Made by a program: the position numbers and the translations under genes. 64,000 nt of DNA from Deltaproteobacteria bacterium (lineage in GTDB: Bacteria > Myxococcota > Myxococcia > Myxococcales > SZAS-1), in assembly GCA_018266075.1 (NCBI GenBank), contig JAFEBB010000022.1:1-64000 (forward strand), written 5' to 3'. Within the stretch, counting starts at the first letter, position 1; each line of letters opens with the position of its first letter. Below are positions 25,141 through 33,191 of the stretch, piece after piece. The notes beneath the pieces are model-generated. The model did no database searches. It was not told the DNA's origin and saw only the letters and a list, made by a program, of their open reading frames with translations.

Positions 25141-25928
25141 CAGAACCGACCTCCCACCGTCACTTCGCCGCCTGCGCCCGCGCTCGCTGGTGCCGCGCTG
25201 AAATACAGGTACCCGCCGATGCCGCCGGCGATGAGGGCGCCGGCCCAGAGGCCATCGGCCGCGCGCGCGAGGTTGAGCTGGGACGATCGGTCCGCATCGC
25301 TGGAGCTGGGCGTGAGGTCGCCGTACTTCTTGATCGCCAGCCCGGTGGAGACCGCCGCCGCGGCGGTGAGCGCGCCGGCGATGCCCAGGACCACGTACGC
25401 AGGCGTGCGGGAAGTGCCTGGCTCCTCGGGGGCCGCCGTCGAAGCCGCCACGGCCTCCGTGGGCGCCGCCTCCACCAGTTGCGCGCCCACGAAGAGCGCG
25501 TGCACGTCGCGCGAGACCACGGGGCCGAGCGCGCCCAGGTCCTTCTCGAAGCCGCCCTGCTGCGCCAGCACCTGCGACCTGCGCGCGTCCACCAGGGTGA
25601 GGTCGATGCGGTACTGGTCACCGAGCCGGCCGAGCTGGCCGGAGAGGAGATAGTCGGCGCCGAGCGCGTTGCCGATCTCCGCCAGGCAGGAGCTCTCGCT
25701 GCAGCCGAGGAGCTGGCGCTGCCGCTCGACCCCCAGGAGGTCGGCGATCACCTGAGGCGTCACCACGTCGAACTTGTTGAACTTCACCACCTCGGCGGAG
25801 GCCACCTGGGTGAGCAGCTCCGCGGCGTGGGCGTCCTTGCCGTCCACGTCGTGGAACGCGAGCACGGCGACCTTCGGACGATGCGGCGTCGCAGCCAGCA
25901 TCGCGCAGAGAATCCAGCTCGCAACCAT
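25140..25928 (-). CDS. Secreted TolB/CsgG-like protein with C-terminal membrane segments (module 1)
   Basis: 262 residues. The ATG at 25928 gives a short N-terminal hydrophobic stretch (MVASWILCAMLAATP). Residues 18-150 form an alpha/beta domain of the type seen in TolB-N/CsgG/LpoB proteins: KVAVLAFHDVDGKDAHAAEL, IADLLGVERQRQLLGCSESS, then CLAEIGNALGADYLLSGQLG. Two hydrophobic segments (YVVLGIAGALTAAAAV and a Gly/Ala-rich one) lie near the C-terminus. It is a clear paralogue of 37126-38073. Coupled by TGATG to the linker lipoprotein downstream; the pair probably acts at the cell surface. The activity is unknown. Confidence 0.75.
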   Translation of the reverse strand: MVASWILCAMLAATPHRPKVAVLAFHDVDGKDAHAAELLTQVASAEVVKFNKFDVVTPQVIADLLGVERQRQLLGCSESSCLAEIGNALGADYLLSGQLGRLGDQYRIDLTLVDARRSQVLAQQGGFEKDLGALGPVVSRDVHALFVGAQLVEAAPTEAVAASTAAPEEPGTSRTPAYVVLGIAGALTAAAAVSTGLAIKKYGDLTPSSSDADRSSQLNLARAADGLWAGALIAGGIGGYLYFSAAPASAGAGGEVTVGGRF

Positions 25929-26064
25929 CGACGCTCCGGGGTTGGTTTCGAGGATAGAGGATCGCCGCTTTAAGTCTTCTGGTCGACGATGCCCTCGTTG
26001 GGTCATCCAAGGCGCTTCTTCACCCAAAGTGAAACCTGGATTCAGAAGCCGCTTCGCCTGACGC

Positions 26065-26126
26065 CTTCGCGAAGCCCCATCCCCCGACTCTTTCCGCGTC
26101 TCACGCGGGGAAGGGAGTCGCATTGG
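26065..26126 (+). repeat. Dispersed repeat family A, copy A4
   Basis: CTTCGCGAAGCCCCATCCCC is followed by CGACTCTTTCCGCGTCTCAC and GCGGGGAAGGGAGTCGCATTGG split across the core. It lies in the 308-bp region between the divergent genes at 25928 and 26236, which otherwise holds nothing recognisable. Confidence 0.7.
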
Positions 26127-26235
26127 CCCGCCTTCGGCGTGACAGCGATGTCGCGCCGTCGCCTCGTCGGGTCCTCGAACCCCGCGAAACGCGTCGACGC
26201 GCCGGATGGCATGGCGGTTGCCTCCGTCGCCGGCC

Positions 26236-26841
26236 ATGTCGATCTCGAGGCTCTTCTTGTCGCTGCTGCTCGGCAGCACGATCGCCGCGTGCGGCTGGAC
26301 GCAGGACCTGGGCGAGACCGCCCAGGCGTTCAATCACCTCGGCGATGCCGGCGTGGCGTCCTCCGCGTCGACCGATGCGGGCTGCGCGCCGAGCGCGTTC
26401 GATCCGTTGCTTCCGTATGCGCTGGGGGTGAGCCAGCCCGAGGAAGCCGCGTGGATCGTCCCGGCCGGCGAGGTGAACGTGCCCGTGGTCGGACCCGGGC
26501 TCACCAACGTGCTGCACGCGACCGGCGACGGCTGGTGGATCTGGCTCAGCTTCGGCGAGCCGCCCGTCGACGGCGAGCTGCCGCGTTCGCTCGGGCGACC
26601 GAGCTGCGCCGAGGACGACGCGCGCCTGTTTGCGGTGCCTGGTCCCGACGGCGGCGGCCGTTTCCTCGAGCGTCCCCTCCATGCCCACGTTCACGTGGTC
26701 GACGCGGGCACCGAGCCCGGCGCGCTGCTGGAGCTGGAGCTCACCGAGCTCGCCTACGAGGACGTCGGTGGGGCCGTGGCGCTGCCGGATCAACACCTCT
26801 CGGACGTGATCGCGACCTGGTCGAATGACGGCGGCGGCTGA
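26236..26841 (+). CDS. Putative lipoprotein
   Basis: 201 residues from the ATG at 26236; an upstream in-frame GTG at 26206 would place extra residues before the signal peptide. The lipobox GSTIAAC gives Cys19. The mature part has an Asp-Ala-Gly linker and a beta-rich domain (PAGEVNVPVVGPGLTNVLHA, PLHAHVHVVDAGTEPG). No family is recognised and no catalytic motif is visible. Repeat A5 follows 8 bp after the stop. Confidence 0.72.
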   Translation: MSISRLFLSLLLGSTIAACGWTQDLGETAQAFNHLGDAGVASSASTDAGCAPSAFDPLLPYALGVSQPEEAAWIVPAGEVNVPVVGPGLTNVLHATGDGWWIWLSFGEPPVDGELPRSLGRPSCAEDDARLFAVPGPDGGGRFLERPLHAHVHVVDAGTEPGALLELELTELAYEDVGGAVALPDQHLSDVIATWSNDGGG

Positions 26842-26849
26842 CGGCGAAA

Positions 26850-26883
26850 CCCCATCTGCCGTGGGGAAGGGGAGCCAAGTGGG
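26850..26883 (+). repeat. Dispersed repeat family A, copy A5 (short, degenerate)
   Basis: CCCCATCTGCCGTGGGGAAG then GGGAGCCAAGTGGG retains both outer ends of the family but has lost about 20 bp around the GTCTCACG core. It lies directly after the stop at 26841. Confidence 0.5.
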
Positions 26884-26979
26884 CGCTCGCGTGGATGAGC
26901 AGTCAGCGCCCAGCCCGCTTGCGGACCCGGACGCAAATCCCCAGCGTAGCAATTGCGGTCCGTTCACCCGGGAGCTGCC

Positions 26980-27310
26980 ACGTTCGCTGCGTACGTCACC
27001 TTCCAGCTCGACGACGCCTTCGACGCCGACCTGCTGCGGAAGATTGCGGAACAGGCCAAGGCTGTTCGTCGGCCTGCCGCAGCTGCGGAACAAGTTCTTC
27101 ACCGTGGATGTGGCCAACCGACGCGCCATCAACGTGTACGTGTGGGAGAGCGAAGACGCCGCCCGCTCGTTCTTCAGCGAAGGCCTGATCGAGAAGGTGA
27201 CCCAGCTCTATGGCGTGAAGCCCAAGGTCGAGTTCGCCGAGATCGCCGGCATCGTCGACAACTCGCGGCGAGGGCTCACCCAGGAGCTCGGCGGGACCCC
27301 GAGCCCTTAG
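26980..27310 (+). pseudogene. YdhR-like/dimeric alpha-beta barrel protein, start lost and frameshifted
   Basis: GGGAG at 26970-26974 precedes an ACG at 26980, where an ATG would be expected. The frame reads TFAAYVTFQLDDAFDADLLR and KIAEQAKA, then shifts by one base near 27065. It continues as FVGLPQLRNKFFTVDVANRR, AINVYVWESEDAARSFFSEG and a helix ending at 27310. The full sequence resembles small monooxygenase-like proteins of the YdhR/ABM type, about 100 residues long. Both an ATG-to-ACG change and an extra base would be needed to explain it, so decay is more likely than one read error. Confidence 0.6.
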
Positions 27311-27320
27311 ACGCAGAAAC

Positions 27321-27372
27321 ATGACTCACCTTCCCCGCGTGAGACGGGAAGGGGGCGATGGGTTTCGCGAAG
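27321..27372 (-). repeat. Dispersed repeat family A, copy A6 (inverted)
   Basis: The reverse complement reads CTTCGCGAAACCCATCGCCC, CCTTCCCGTCTCACGCGGGG, AAGGTGAGTCAT. It fills the gap between the convergent ends at 27310 and 27385. Confidence 0.7.
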
Positions 27373-27384
27373 AGCGAATGGGCT

Positions 27385-29136
27385 TCAGACATCCACGACC
27401 ACATCCCCCTTCGGCCGCGAGCAGCACACCAGCACATTCCCCTCCGCGGGCGCGTCGAGTGGCTCGGGGTCATACGCCACCTCGCCGAGCAGCAGGCCGC
27501 TCTCGCAGTTGTGACACACGCCCGTCCGGCACGACCAACGCACGGGCACATCACACGCCTCGGCGAGCTCGAGCAGGCTGCGATATCGAGTCGGGTCCCA
27601 ACGCGTGCTCAACCCGCTCCGCGCGAACGACACCATCGGCCCCGTCGCTGGCGCGCCCTCGGGCAGATGCGGCGCGCGCCTCGGTCCCGCCACCACGCCC
27701 GGGTTGAGCGGAGAGCCGCCCGCGAAGATCTCCGTGTGCACCCGCTCCGGCGCGACGCCCAGCACGGCCAGCGTGGCCGTCATCGCCTCGTTGAAGGCGC
27801 TGGGGCCGCACAGGTAGACCTCGGCCGCAGTCGGAACGCCGAGCGCCGCGAACACGCCCGCGTCGAAGTGCCCCGGACGATCGAAGTCGACGCCCAGCCG
27901 ATCCCCGCCTTCCGGACGGCTGTAGAGCACCTGGCCGTGGCAGCGCTTCAGCGCCTTCACCAGCGCGCGCGACTCCGCAGCGAACGCATGCCCGCGCTTG
28001 TTGCGCGCGGCGTGCAGCCACCACACCTCGCGCTCTGAAGACTCAGCCACGAGCGCATGCAGCATGGCCATCACCGGGGTCGCGCCGATGCCCGCGCTCA
28101 AGAGCACCACCGGTCCCTTCCCGGGCTGGAGCACGAAGCTTCCCCGCGGAGCGCTCGCGTCCAGGGTGTCGCCCACGCGGACCTTCTGACTCAGGAACGC
28201 GCCCGCCACGCCGTGCGGCTCGAGCTTCACGCTGATGCGCCGCACCTCGGCCGACGGCAGCCCGGAGAGCGAGTAGCTGCGGAAGAGGGGCGGCTTGGTC
28301 GGATCAGTCCGGAGTCGCAGCACGATGAACTGCCCCGGCAACGCAGCAGGGAGCTCCGCGTCCGCAGGTGGCGCGAGGTCGAACGAGAGCACGTCGACGG
28401 CCTCTTGCTGCACGCGCATCACCCGGTGCGGCGCGAACCCTGGCCGCGCGGGACGCGACGCGTACGCGGGCGCCAGCCCGGCGTTTCCGCTCCCGCGATT
28501 CTCGAGCAGCGCCTGGAACGAGCCCTTCCACCCGGGCGAGAGCGCGGGGAGCCGCAGCGCCTTCTCCAACTTCTCCCGCGGGTGATGGGGCGAGTAGAGC
28601 AGGGCGTTCACCTCGGCGATGGTCATGCGCTCCTTCGCCTGGCCGACGAGCGTGATCTCGTCGCCGGCGCCGACGTCGCCTTCGCGGAGCACCCGCAAGT
28701 AGAAGCCGGGCCGACCGCTGGCGGTGAGCAGGGCGGCCATGCGCGGCTCGTCGAGGCGGATGCCCACGCGGTAGCAGGTCACCCGCGGCGCGCTGACCTC
28801 GAAGACCGCCGAGCCGATCTCGAATTGGTCGCCCACGCAGACCTCGTCGTCGGGCAGGCCGTCGACGGTGAAGTTCTCGCCAAATTGTCCAAACGTGAAG
28901 TCACTGCGGCGGAGCTGCGCTTCCCAGTGCCGGTACGAGGCCAGCTGGTAGACGTAGACCGCGCGGTGCACGCCGCCGTGGCCCAGGAGATCGCCCTGGC
29001 CGTCGCCCTCGAGGTTGAGCGTGCGCGCGTGCACCCGGCCGGCGACTGCGCTCTTCCAGATGCCGGTGTGGACCGTCTTCCCTCGCCAGGAGAGGTCCCG
29101 CGGCAAGCCGACGTTGACCGAAACCAACTTCGCCAC
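27385..29136 (-). CDS. MOSC domain fused to ferredoxin-NAD(P)H reductase with [2Fe-2S] ferredoxin domain
   Basis: 583 residues. The GTG at 29136 is chosen for its SD (GGGAGG, five bases upstream). Residues 1-160 form a YiiM-type MOSC domain (LEGDGQGDLLGHGGVHRAVY, FGENFTVDGL, APRVTCYRVGIRL) with its C-terminal helix. Residues 230-330 form the FAD domain (FRSYSLSG) and 335-470 the NAD domain (LSAGIGATPVMAML, YLCGP). A plant-type ferredoxin ends the chain: C536-x4-C541-x2-C544 and C571/C572. It probably passes electrons from NAD(P)H via flavin and iron-sulfur to a cofactor-linked MOSC reaction such as reduction of N-hydroxylated compounds. Monocistronic. Confidence 0.9.
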   Translation of the reverse strand: MAKLVSVNVGLPRDLSWRGKTVHTGIWKSAVAGRVHARTLNLEGDGQGDLLGHGGVHRAVYVYQLASYRHWEAQLRRSDFTFGQFGENFTVDGLPDDEVCVGDQFEIGSAVFEVSAPRVTCYRVGIRLDEPRMAALLTASGRPGFYLRVLREGDVGAGDEITLVGQAKERMTIAEVNALLYSPHHPREKLEKALRLPALSPGWKGSFQALLENRGSGNAGLAPAYASRPARPGFAPHRVMRVQQEAVDVLSFDLAPPADAELPAALPGQFIVLRLRTDPTKPPLFRSYSLSGLPSAEVRRISVKLEPHGVAGAFLSQKVRVGDTLDASAPRGSFVLQPGKGPVVLLSAGIGATPVMAMLHALVAESSEREVWWLHAARNKRGHAFAAESRALVKALKRCHGQVLYSRPEGGDRLGVDFDRPGHFDAGVFAALGVPTAAEVYLCGPSAFNEAMTATLAVLGVAPERVHTEIFAGGSPLNPGVVAGPRRAPHLPEGAPATGPMVSFARSGLSTRWDPTRYRSLLELAEACDVPVRWSCRTGVCHNCESGLLLGEVAYDPEPLDAPAEGNVLVCCSRPKGDVVVDV

Positions 29137-29263
29137 GGAACCTCCCAGGATGCTCAAGGAGTGTTCACGGCGGCGGCGAAACCACATCCCCTTCACGCGA
29201 AAGAGCCTTCCGCGACTTCGTCGTCGAGGCGTTTGAGGGCTGGCGGGGCTGAGAGGTCCACGA

Positions 29264-29314
29264 CCCCATCGCCGACCCCTCGCCCCTTCGACCGGGGGAA
29301 GGGGAGTCACGTGG
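29264..29314 (+). repeat. Dispersed repeat family A, copy A7
   Basis: CCCCATCGCCGACCCCTCGC followed by CCCTTCGACCGGGGGAAGGG and GAGTCACGTGG keeps the outline of the family with a changed core. It lies between divergent genes at 29136 and 29389. Confidence 0.6.
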
Positions 29315-29388
29315 GTCGTCGCTTGCTCGCCTCTCGACTCGCACTCCACAGCGGCCATGGCCAACTGACTCCTGATCCCGGAGTCGCC

Positions 29389-29703
29389 GTGCGCTCGCCC
29401 ATCCTCGACGCCGTCTTCGTCTCCATCCCCGAGAACTGGGGCGACGGGCGCTGGGAAGTCCCGCTGCGGGACATCCTCGAGTCGCAGGAGGTCATCGGGG
29501 AAGGGTGTCCGGTGCCGATGCCTGAGGAATGCCCTCAGCTCGCCTTCTCCGAGCTGCTCGATCCCGAGACCGTGCAGCACTTCGTGGACGCCTGGCAGGC
29601 GCTCGAGCTGAGCGCGCAGAAGGCGGGCGGCTCGCTGGTCATCCGCTCGGCGGAGCAGAGCGCGTTCGTTGAGTTGAGCGAGGAGCCAACACCGAATTCA
29701 TGA
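29389..29703 (+). CDS. Small hypothetical protein
   Basis: 104 residues from a GTG at 29389 with GGAG six bases upstream. It is acidic and has no signal peptide or membrane segment. Parts such as VFVSIPENWGDGRWEVPLRD, FVDAWQALELSAQKAGG and SLVIRSAEQSAFVELSEE look like a compact alpha/beta protein. No family is recognised. It converges on the metallopeptidase gene. Confidence 0.65.
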   Translation: MRSPILDAVFVSIPENWGDGRWEVPLRDILESQEVIGEGCPVPMPEECPQLAFSELLDPETVQHFVDAWQALELSAQKAGGSLVIRSAEQSAFVELSEEPTPNS

Positions 29704-29712
29704 AGTCGCGGC

Positions 29713-30549
29713 CTAGTGGAACGTGTCACACGCCCTCAGCTCGCCCGAGTCATGTCCCGCGCGGAACCAGTGCTTCCGCTCCGCAGATGAGCCGTGCGTC
29801 CAGGTCTCCGGCTGCACCGTGCCCGTCGCCTGGCGCTGCAGCCGGTCGTCGCCGACGGACGCCGCCGCGGTGATCGCCTGGTCGAGGTCGCCCGGCTCGA
29901 GCAGCCCGCGCTTCTCCGCCGACGCCGCCCACACGCCCGCGTAGCAATCCGCCTGCAGCTCCAGCTTCACCGAGAGCCCGCCTTCGCCCTGGAGCTGCGA
30001 GCGGCTGGCGTGCTGCACGCGGTCCGAGGTGCCGTCGAGCTTCTGCAGGTGGTGCCCCAGCTCGTGCGCGATCACGTACGCCTGCGCGAAGTTTCCCGGG
30101 GCGCCGAAGCGGGTGCGCAGCTCCTCGAAGAAGGTGACGTCGAGGTACACGCGCTCGTCGTTGGGGCAGTAGAACGGCCCGACCGCCGATTCACCCATGC
30201 CGCAGCCGGTGGTGGTGGCGTCGGCGTAGAGCACGACCTTGGCGCGGCGATAGTTGGGCACGCGGTCGGCCCAGGTCTTCTGCACGTCGTCGAGGACGTA
30301 GCCCACGAACGCGCGCGCCTCGTCGTGGCCCGCGTGCTGCGCTGGACCCGCCGAGCCGCCGCCAAGCACGGGGCCGAGGAGGTAGCTCGCGGCCCCGATC
30401 AGGCCGAAGACCACCAGGCCGCGCTTCCAGCCCAGCCAGTAGATGAGATCGAAGAGCAGGCCCAGGCCGCCGCCGCCGGATTCCCGAGGAGCGCGGTCGC
30501 TGCGGCGATCTTCGACGTCGGAGCTGTCGTAGTTGTCGTCGCCGCGCAT
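29713..30549 (-). CDS. ypfJ: Neutral zinc metallopeptidase, YpfJ family
   Basis: 278 residues from an ATG at 30549. A charged, Gly-rich cytoplasmic N-terminus precedes one membrane segment (LVVFGLIGAASYLLGPVLGG). The periplasmic domain carries the zincin motif HELGHH (H162, E163, H166) and a downstream LELQADCYAG that supplies the third ligand. The FYCPNDERVYLD segment is conserved in the family. These membrane-anchored proteases are of unknown substrate. Confidence 0.9.
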   Translation of the reverse strand: MRGDDNYDSSDVEDRRSDRAPRESGGGGLGLLFDLIYWLGWKRGLVVFGLIGAASYLLGPVLGGGSAGPAQHAGHDEARAFVGYVLDDVQKTWADRVPNYRRAKVVLYADATTTGCGMGESAVGPFYCPNDERVYLDVTFFEELRTRFGAPGNFAQAYVIAHELGHHLQKLDGTSDRVQHASRSQLQGEGGLSVKLELQADCYAGVWAASAEKRGLLEPGDLDQAITAAASVGDDRLQRQATGTVQPETWTHGSSAERKHWFRAGHDSGELRACDTFH

Positions 30550-30587
30550 GGGCGGAAGGTAGCACGCGAGTTGAGAACCTTCGCCGT

Positions 30588-30650
30588 CGCGAAGCCTTCT
30601 CCCCAAGGGGACGCTTCGCAGCCCGTCTCACGCGGGGAAGAAGAGTCGGG
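30588..30650 (+). repeat. Dispersed repeat family A, copy A8
   Basis: CGCGAAGCCTTCTCCCCAAG, then GGGACGCTTCGCAGCCCGTC, TCACGCGGGGAAGAAGAG. It lies between the divergent genes at 30549 and 30736. This and A3 are the best-preserved pair of the family. Confidence 0.7.
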
Positions 30651-30735
30651 AGCGCTGCGTCAAGAGCTCCCGACGACCTGGACGGGGAAGAGGACGGGGT
30701 TTCGCGGCTCAATTTCTCCTATCTTTGACCGCACC

Positions 30736-31737
30736 ATGGTCCGGTCCTCGCCCGCGCTTCTCTGCCTCTCCGCCGCGACGCTCGTCGCGCTCCTCGGCTG
30801 CCCCAAGTCGCCGCCGCCCAATCCGCTCGAAGGCTGGACGACCGAAGCGGTCAAGGAAGCGGGCTTCCAGGCGAGCTTTCCCGAGCAGCCGACGCGGACC
30901 GAGATCCCGAGCGGAGGGCAGCCCGCCCACCTCGTGAAGGCCAAGAAGGACGGCGTCGAGTACTCGGTGATGGCGATGGCGCCTGCCACGGACAAGGAAG
31001 CGCTCATCCAGCTGAACGCGCTCTTCGACGGCATCGCCGGACAGCTCGAGAAGGCGGGCGGGCAGGGCACCGACGTCACCGTGAACGGAAAGCGGGCCCG
31101 GCGGATCGAGTCGAAGATCGGCGACGACCTGAGCCTCCTGCTCCTCGTCAACGGCAATGATCGCCTCTACGTGGTGGCCGCCCACGGCAGGCGGGGATCC
31201 GGGTCGTTCCAGGACGCGACAGCTCAGGCGTTCCTCGATTCGTTCCGCGTGATCCCCGTGGAGGCGACGCCCGCGGCGCTCGAGCTGCCTCCGGTGCTGT
31301 GGAAGGACTTCTCGCCGGCTGGCGCGGGGTTCAAGGTCCGCATGCCAGGGAATCCGCCGCCGCTCGAGTCCAGCGCGGATGGGATGAACATCAAGACCTA
31401 CGCCGTCGACGCGCCCAATGGGCGATTTGCCGTGGACGTCATGCAGCTGAAGGACGGCCGCGCCATGCCCGAGGGCGCGCTCGATCAGTTGATCGAGACG
31501 ACCACGAAGCGGGTTCCAGCCACCTCGACCGGAAGTCACGGTCCGCGCTTCAGCTTGGATGGCGCCCCCGCGAACGATCTCCTGTTCGTCGGGACGAGTG
31601 GCCCGAGCCGGCTGGCGATCCGGTTGGTCCAGGCCAAGGACCGCATCTTCAAGGTGAGCGTGCTGACGTCTCAAGCCAAGGAGAGCGCCGAAGAGAAGGC
31701 CTTCTTGACCTCGTTCCATCTGGAAGGTCATCCGTAG
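30736..31737 (+). CDS. Putative lipoprotein with two related domains
   Basis: 333 residues. The lipobox TLVALLGC gives Cys22. Two similar halves follow, each starting with a 'GF-xx-FPE/MPG' strand and ending with an 'AFLxSFxV/L' helix: 45-178 (GFQASFPEQPTRTEIPSGGQ to QAFLDSFRVIP) and 195-333 (AGFKVRMPGNPPPLESSADG to KAFLTSFHLEG). This suggests an internal duplication of a DUF-type domain found in secreted proteins. The sigma factor gene starts 18 bp after the stop, so it may share its transcript. Confidence 0.75.
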   Translation: MVRSSPALLCLSAATLVALLGCPKSPPPNPLEGWTTEAVKEAGFQASFPEQPTRTEIPSGGQPAHLVKAKKDGVEYSVMAMAPATDKEALIQLNALFDGIAGQLEKAGGQGTDVTVNGKRARRIESKIGDDLSLLLLVNGNDRLYVVAAHGRRGSGSFQDATAQAFLDSFRVIPVEATPAALELPPVLWKDFSPAGAGFKVRMPGNPPPLESSADGMNIKTYAVDAPNGRFAVDVMQLKDGRAMPEGALDQLIETTTKRVPATSTGSHGPRFSLDGAPANDLLFVGTSGPSRLAIRLVQAKDRIFKVSVLTSQAKESAEEKAFLTSFHLEGHP

Positions 31738-31755
31738 CGAACGGATCTCGCGGCG

Positions 31756-32559
31756 ATGGGCGACGCGAAAGACACCTGGCTCGAGCCCGCACTGCTCGAC
31801 GCGGAGTCGCGCTGGCCGCAGGTGCGCTTCCGCTCCGACGAAACCCGCGCGGCGTTTTCGCGCACGCTGGATCGACGCTCGACCGATTCGCGCCAACCGG
31901 CTGCCGCAGCCGAGCTCCTGCTCGCGTCGGCGTGCGCCGCGGGCGACGAGGCCGCGCTCACCGCGGTCGACGCGCTGCTCGCGCTCGAGGTGGCGCGCGC
32001 GGTGCGGCCGATTGCGGCGGAGCTGGTCGACGACGTGGCCCAGCTGGTCCGCGAGCGGCTCTTCGTGGGAACGCCGCCGCGCATCGCCGACTACGCGGGC
32101 GACGGTCCACTCGGCGCGTGGCTGCGTGCGGTCGCGGTGAGGACCGCGCTCAACGCCAAGCGTCCCGCCGAACGCGAGGAGCCCATCGGCTCGACGCCGG
32201 ACCAGCCGCTCGCCGATCCCGACCCCGAGCTGGCCTTGCTGCGCGCGCGTTACCGCGAGTCGTTCCGCGCGGCGTTCGCTCAGGCCATCGCCGCGCTGTC
32301 GCTGCGCGAGCGCACCGTGCTCCGCCTCGCCACGCTCGACGGCCTGAGCCTCGCGCGCATCGGCGCCATGTATCGCAAGGACGCGTCCACCATCTCGCGC
32401 TGGCTGGCCGAGACGCGCCAGTCCCTCCTTGCTGCTACCCGTGCGCGGCTCGCCGCTGAGCTCGGCACGCCCAGCAGCGAGCTCGACAGCCTCATGCGCG
32501 CGGCGGACAGCGAGCTCACGGTGAGCTTGGCGCGGCTGCTGGCGTCGGCGAAGCCGTAG
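31756..32559 (+). CDS. RNA polymerase sigma factor, Sig-70_gmx1-like (TIGR03001 type)
   Basis: 267 residues. An N-terminal helical part with region-2 features (ELVDDVAQLVRERLFVG, YAGDGPLGAWLRAVAVRTAL) is followed by a region-4 HTH: AIAALSLRERTVLRLATLDG, then LSLARIGAMYRKDASTISRW. The arrangement and size match the sigma-70-like group known mainly from Myxococcota, rather than ordinary ECF factors. No anti-sigma gene of the usual kind is adjacent. The kinase encoded two genes downstream carries an H-x3-C-x2-C zinc-finger N-terminus like that of anti-sigma factors, so it may be the regulator. Confidence 0.82.
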   Translation: MGDAKDTWLEPALLDAESRWPQVRFRSDETRAAFSRTLDRRSTDSRQPAAAAELLLASACAAGDEAALTAVDALLALEVARAVRPIAAELVDDVAQLVRERLFVGTPPRIADYAGDGPLGAWLRAVAVRTALNAKRPAEREEPIGSTPDQPLADPDPELALLRARYRESFRAAFAQAIAALSLRERTVLRLATLDGLSLARIGAMYRKDASTISRWLAETRQSLLAATRARLAAELGTPSSELDSLMRAADSELTVSLARLLASAKP

Positions 32560-32651
32560 CGCCTTCGCGTGGAGAAGAGGCTTTTCAGCCACTTGCACCG
32601 CGAAATGCAAGGCCCTCCGCGAGCCCGTGTCGGCTCAGCAGGAGGAAGCCC

Positions 32652-33182
32652 ATGAACCGAAACCTGTCCTGTCTCGCTGCCGTCGCCGTCGTCCTCTTCG
32701 CCGTCCCCGCCTTCGCCGCCGAGGGCACCGCCCAGCCGCCGCTCACCCTCCGCGCTGGCCAGAACCTGGTGCTCGACGTCGCGGACATCTCGAAGATCGC
32801 AGTGGGCGATCCCGGCGTCGCCGACATCAAGCCCATCGGCGAGAACAGCCTGCTCGTGGTGGGCGTGAAGGAAGGCAAGACCTCCATCCGCGTGTGGAAG
32901 TCGAACAAGGAGGTGCTCACCTGGGAGGTGACGGTCACCCGCGCCGATGCGAAGTCGGCGCCCACGCCCGGTGCGGAGATCGTGAGCCTGAAGGTCGGCG
33001 CCAAGACCTCCAAGTCCGCGCCCAACCTCTCGCGCGTGGCCGTGGGCGATCCCGCGATCGCCGACGTGAAGCCCACCGACGCCGGCATCGACATCCAGGG
33101 CAAGGCGCCGGGCAGCACCACCATCGTCCTCTGGGTCGAGGGCGGGTCGCGCAAGGTGATCGAGGTGCAGGTGTCGCCGTAG
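32652..33182 (+). CDS. Secreted protein of two secretin/pilus-type N-domains (T2SS-T3SS_pil_N)
   Basis: 176 residues with a signal peptide (LAAVAVVLFAVPAFAAEG). The remainder is two copies of the short beta-domain found at the N-terminus of secretins and CpaC-like pilus proteins. Copy 1 spans 28-97 (LVLDVADISKIAVGDPGVAD then IKPI, LLVVGVKEGKTSI). Copy 2 spans 107-176 (SRVAVGDPAIADVKP then GKAPGSTTIVLWV). No secretin channel is attached, so it may be a free periplasmic ligand or interaction protein. The kinase 9 bp downstream bears the same domains outside the membrane, which links the two products. Confidence 0.85.
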   Translation: MNRNLSCLAAVAVVLFAVPAFAAEGTAQPPLTLRAGQNLVLDVADISKIAVGDPGVADIKPIGENSLLVVGVKEGKTSIRVWKSNKEVLTWEVTVTRADAKSAPTPGAEIVSLKVGAKTSKSAPNLSRVAVGDPAIADVKPTDAGIDIQGKAPGSTTIVLWVEGGSRKVIEVQVSP

Positions 33183-33191
33183 GCTTGGGCC

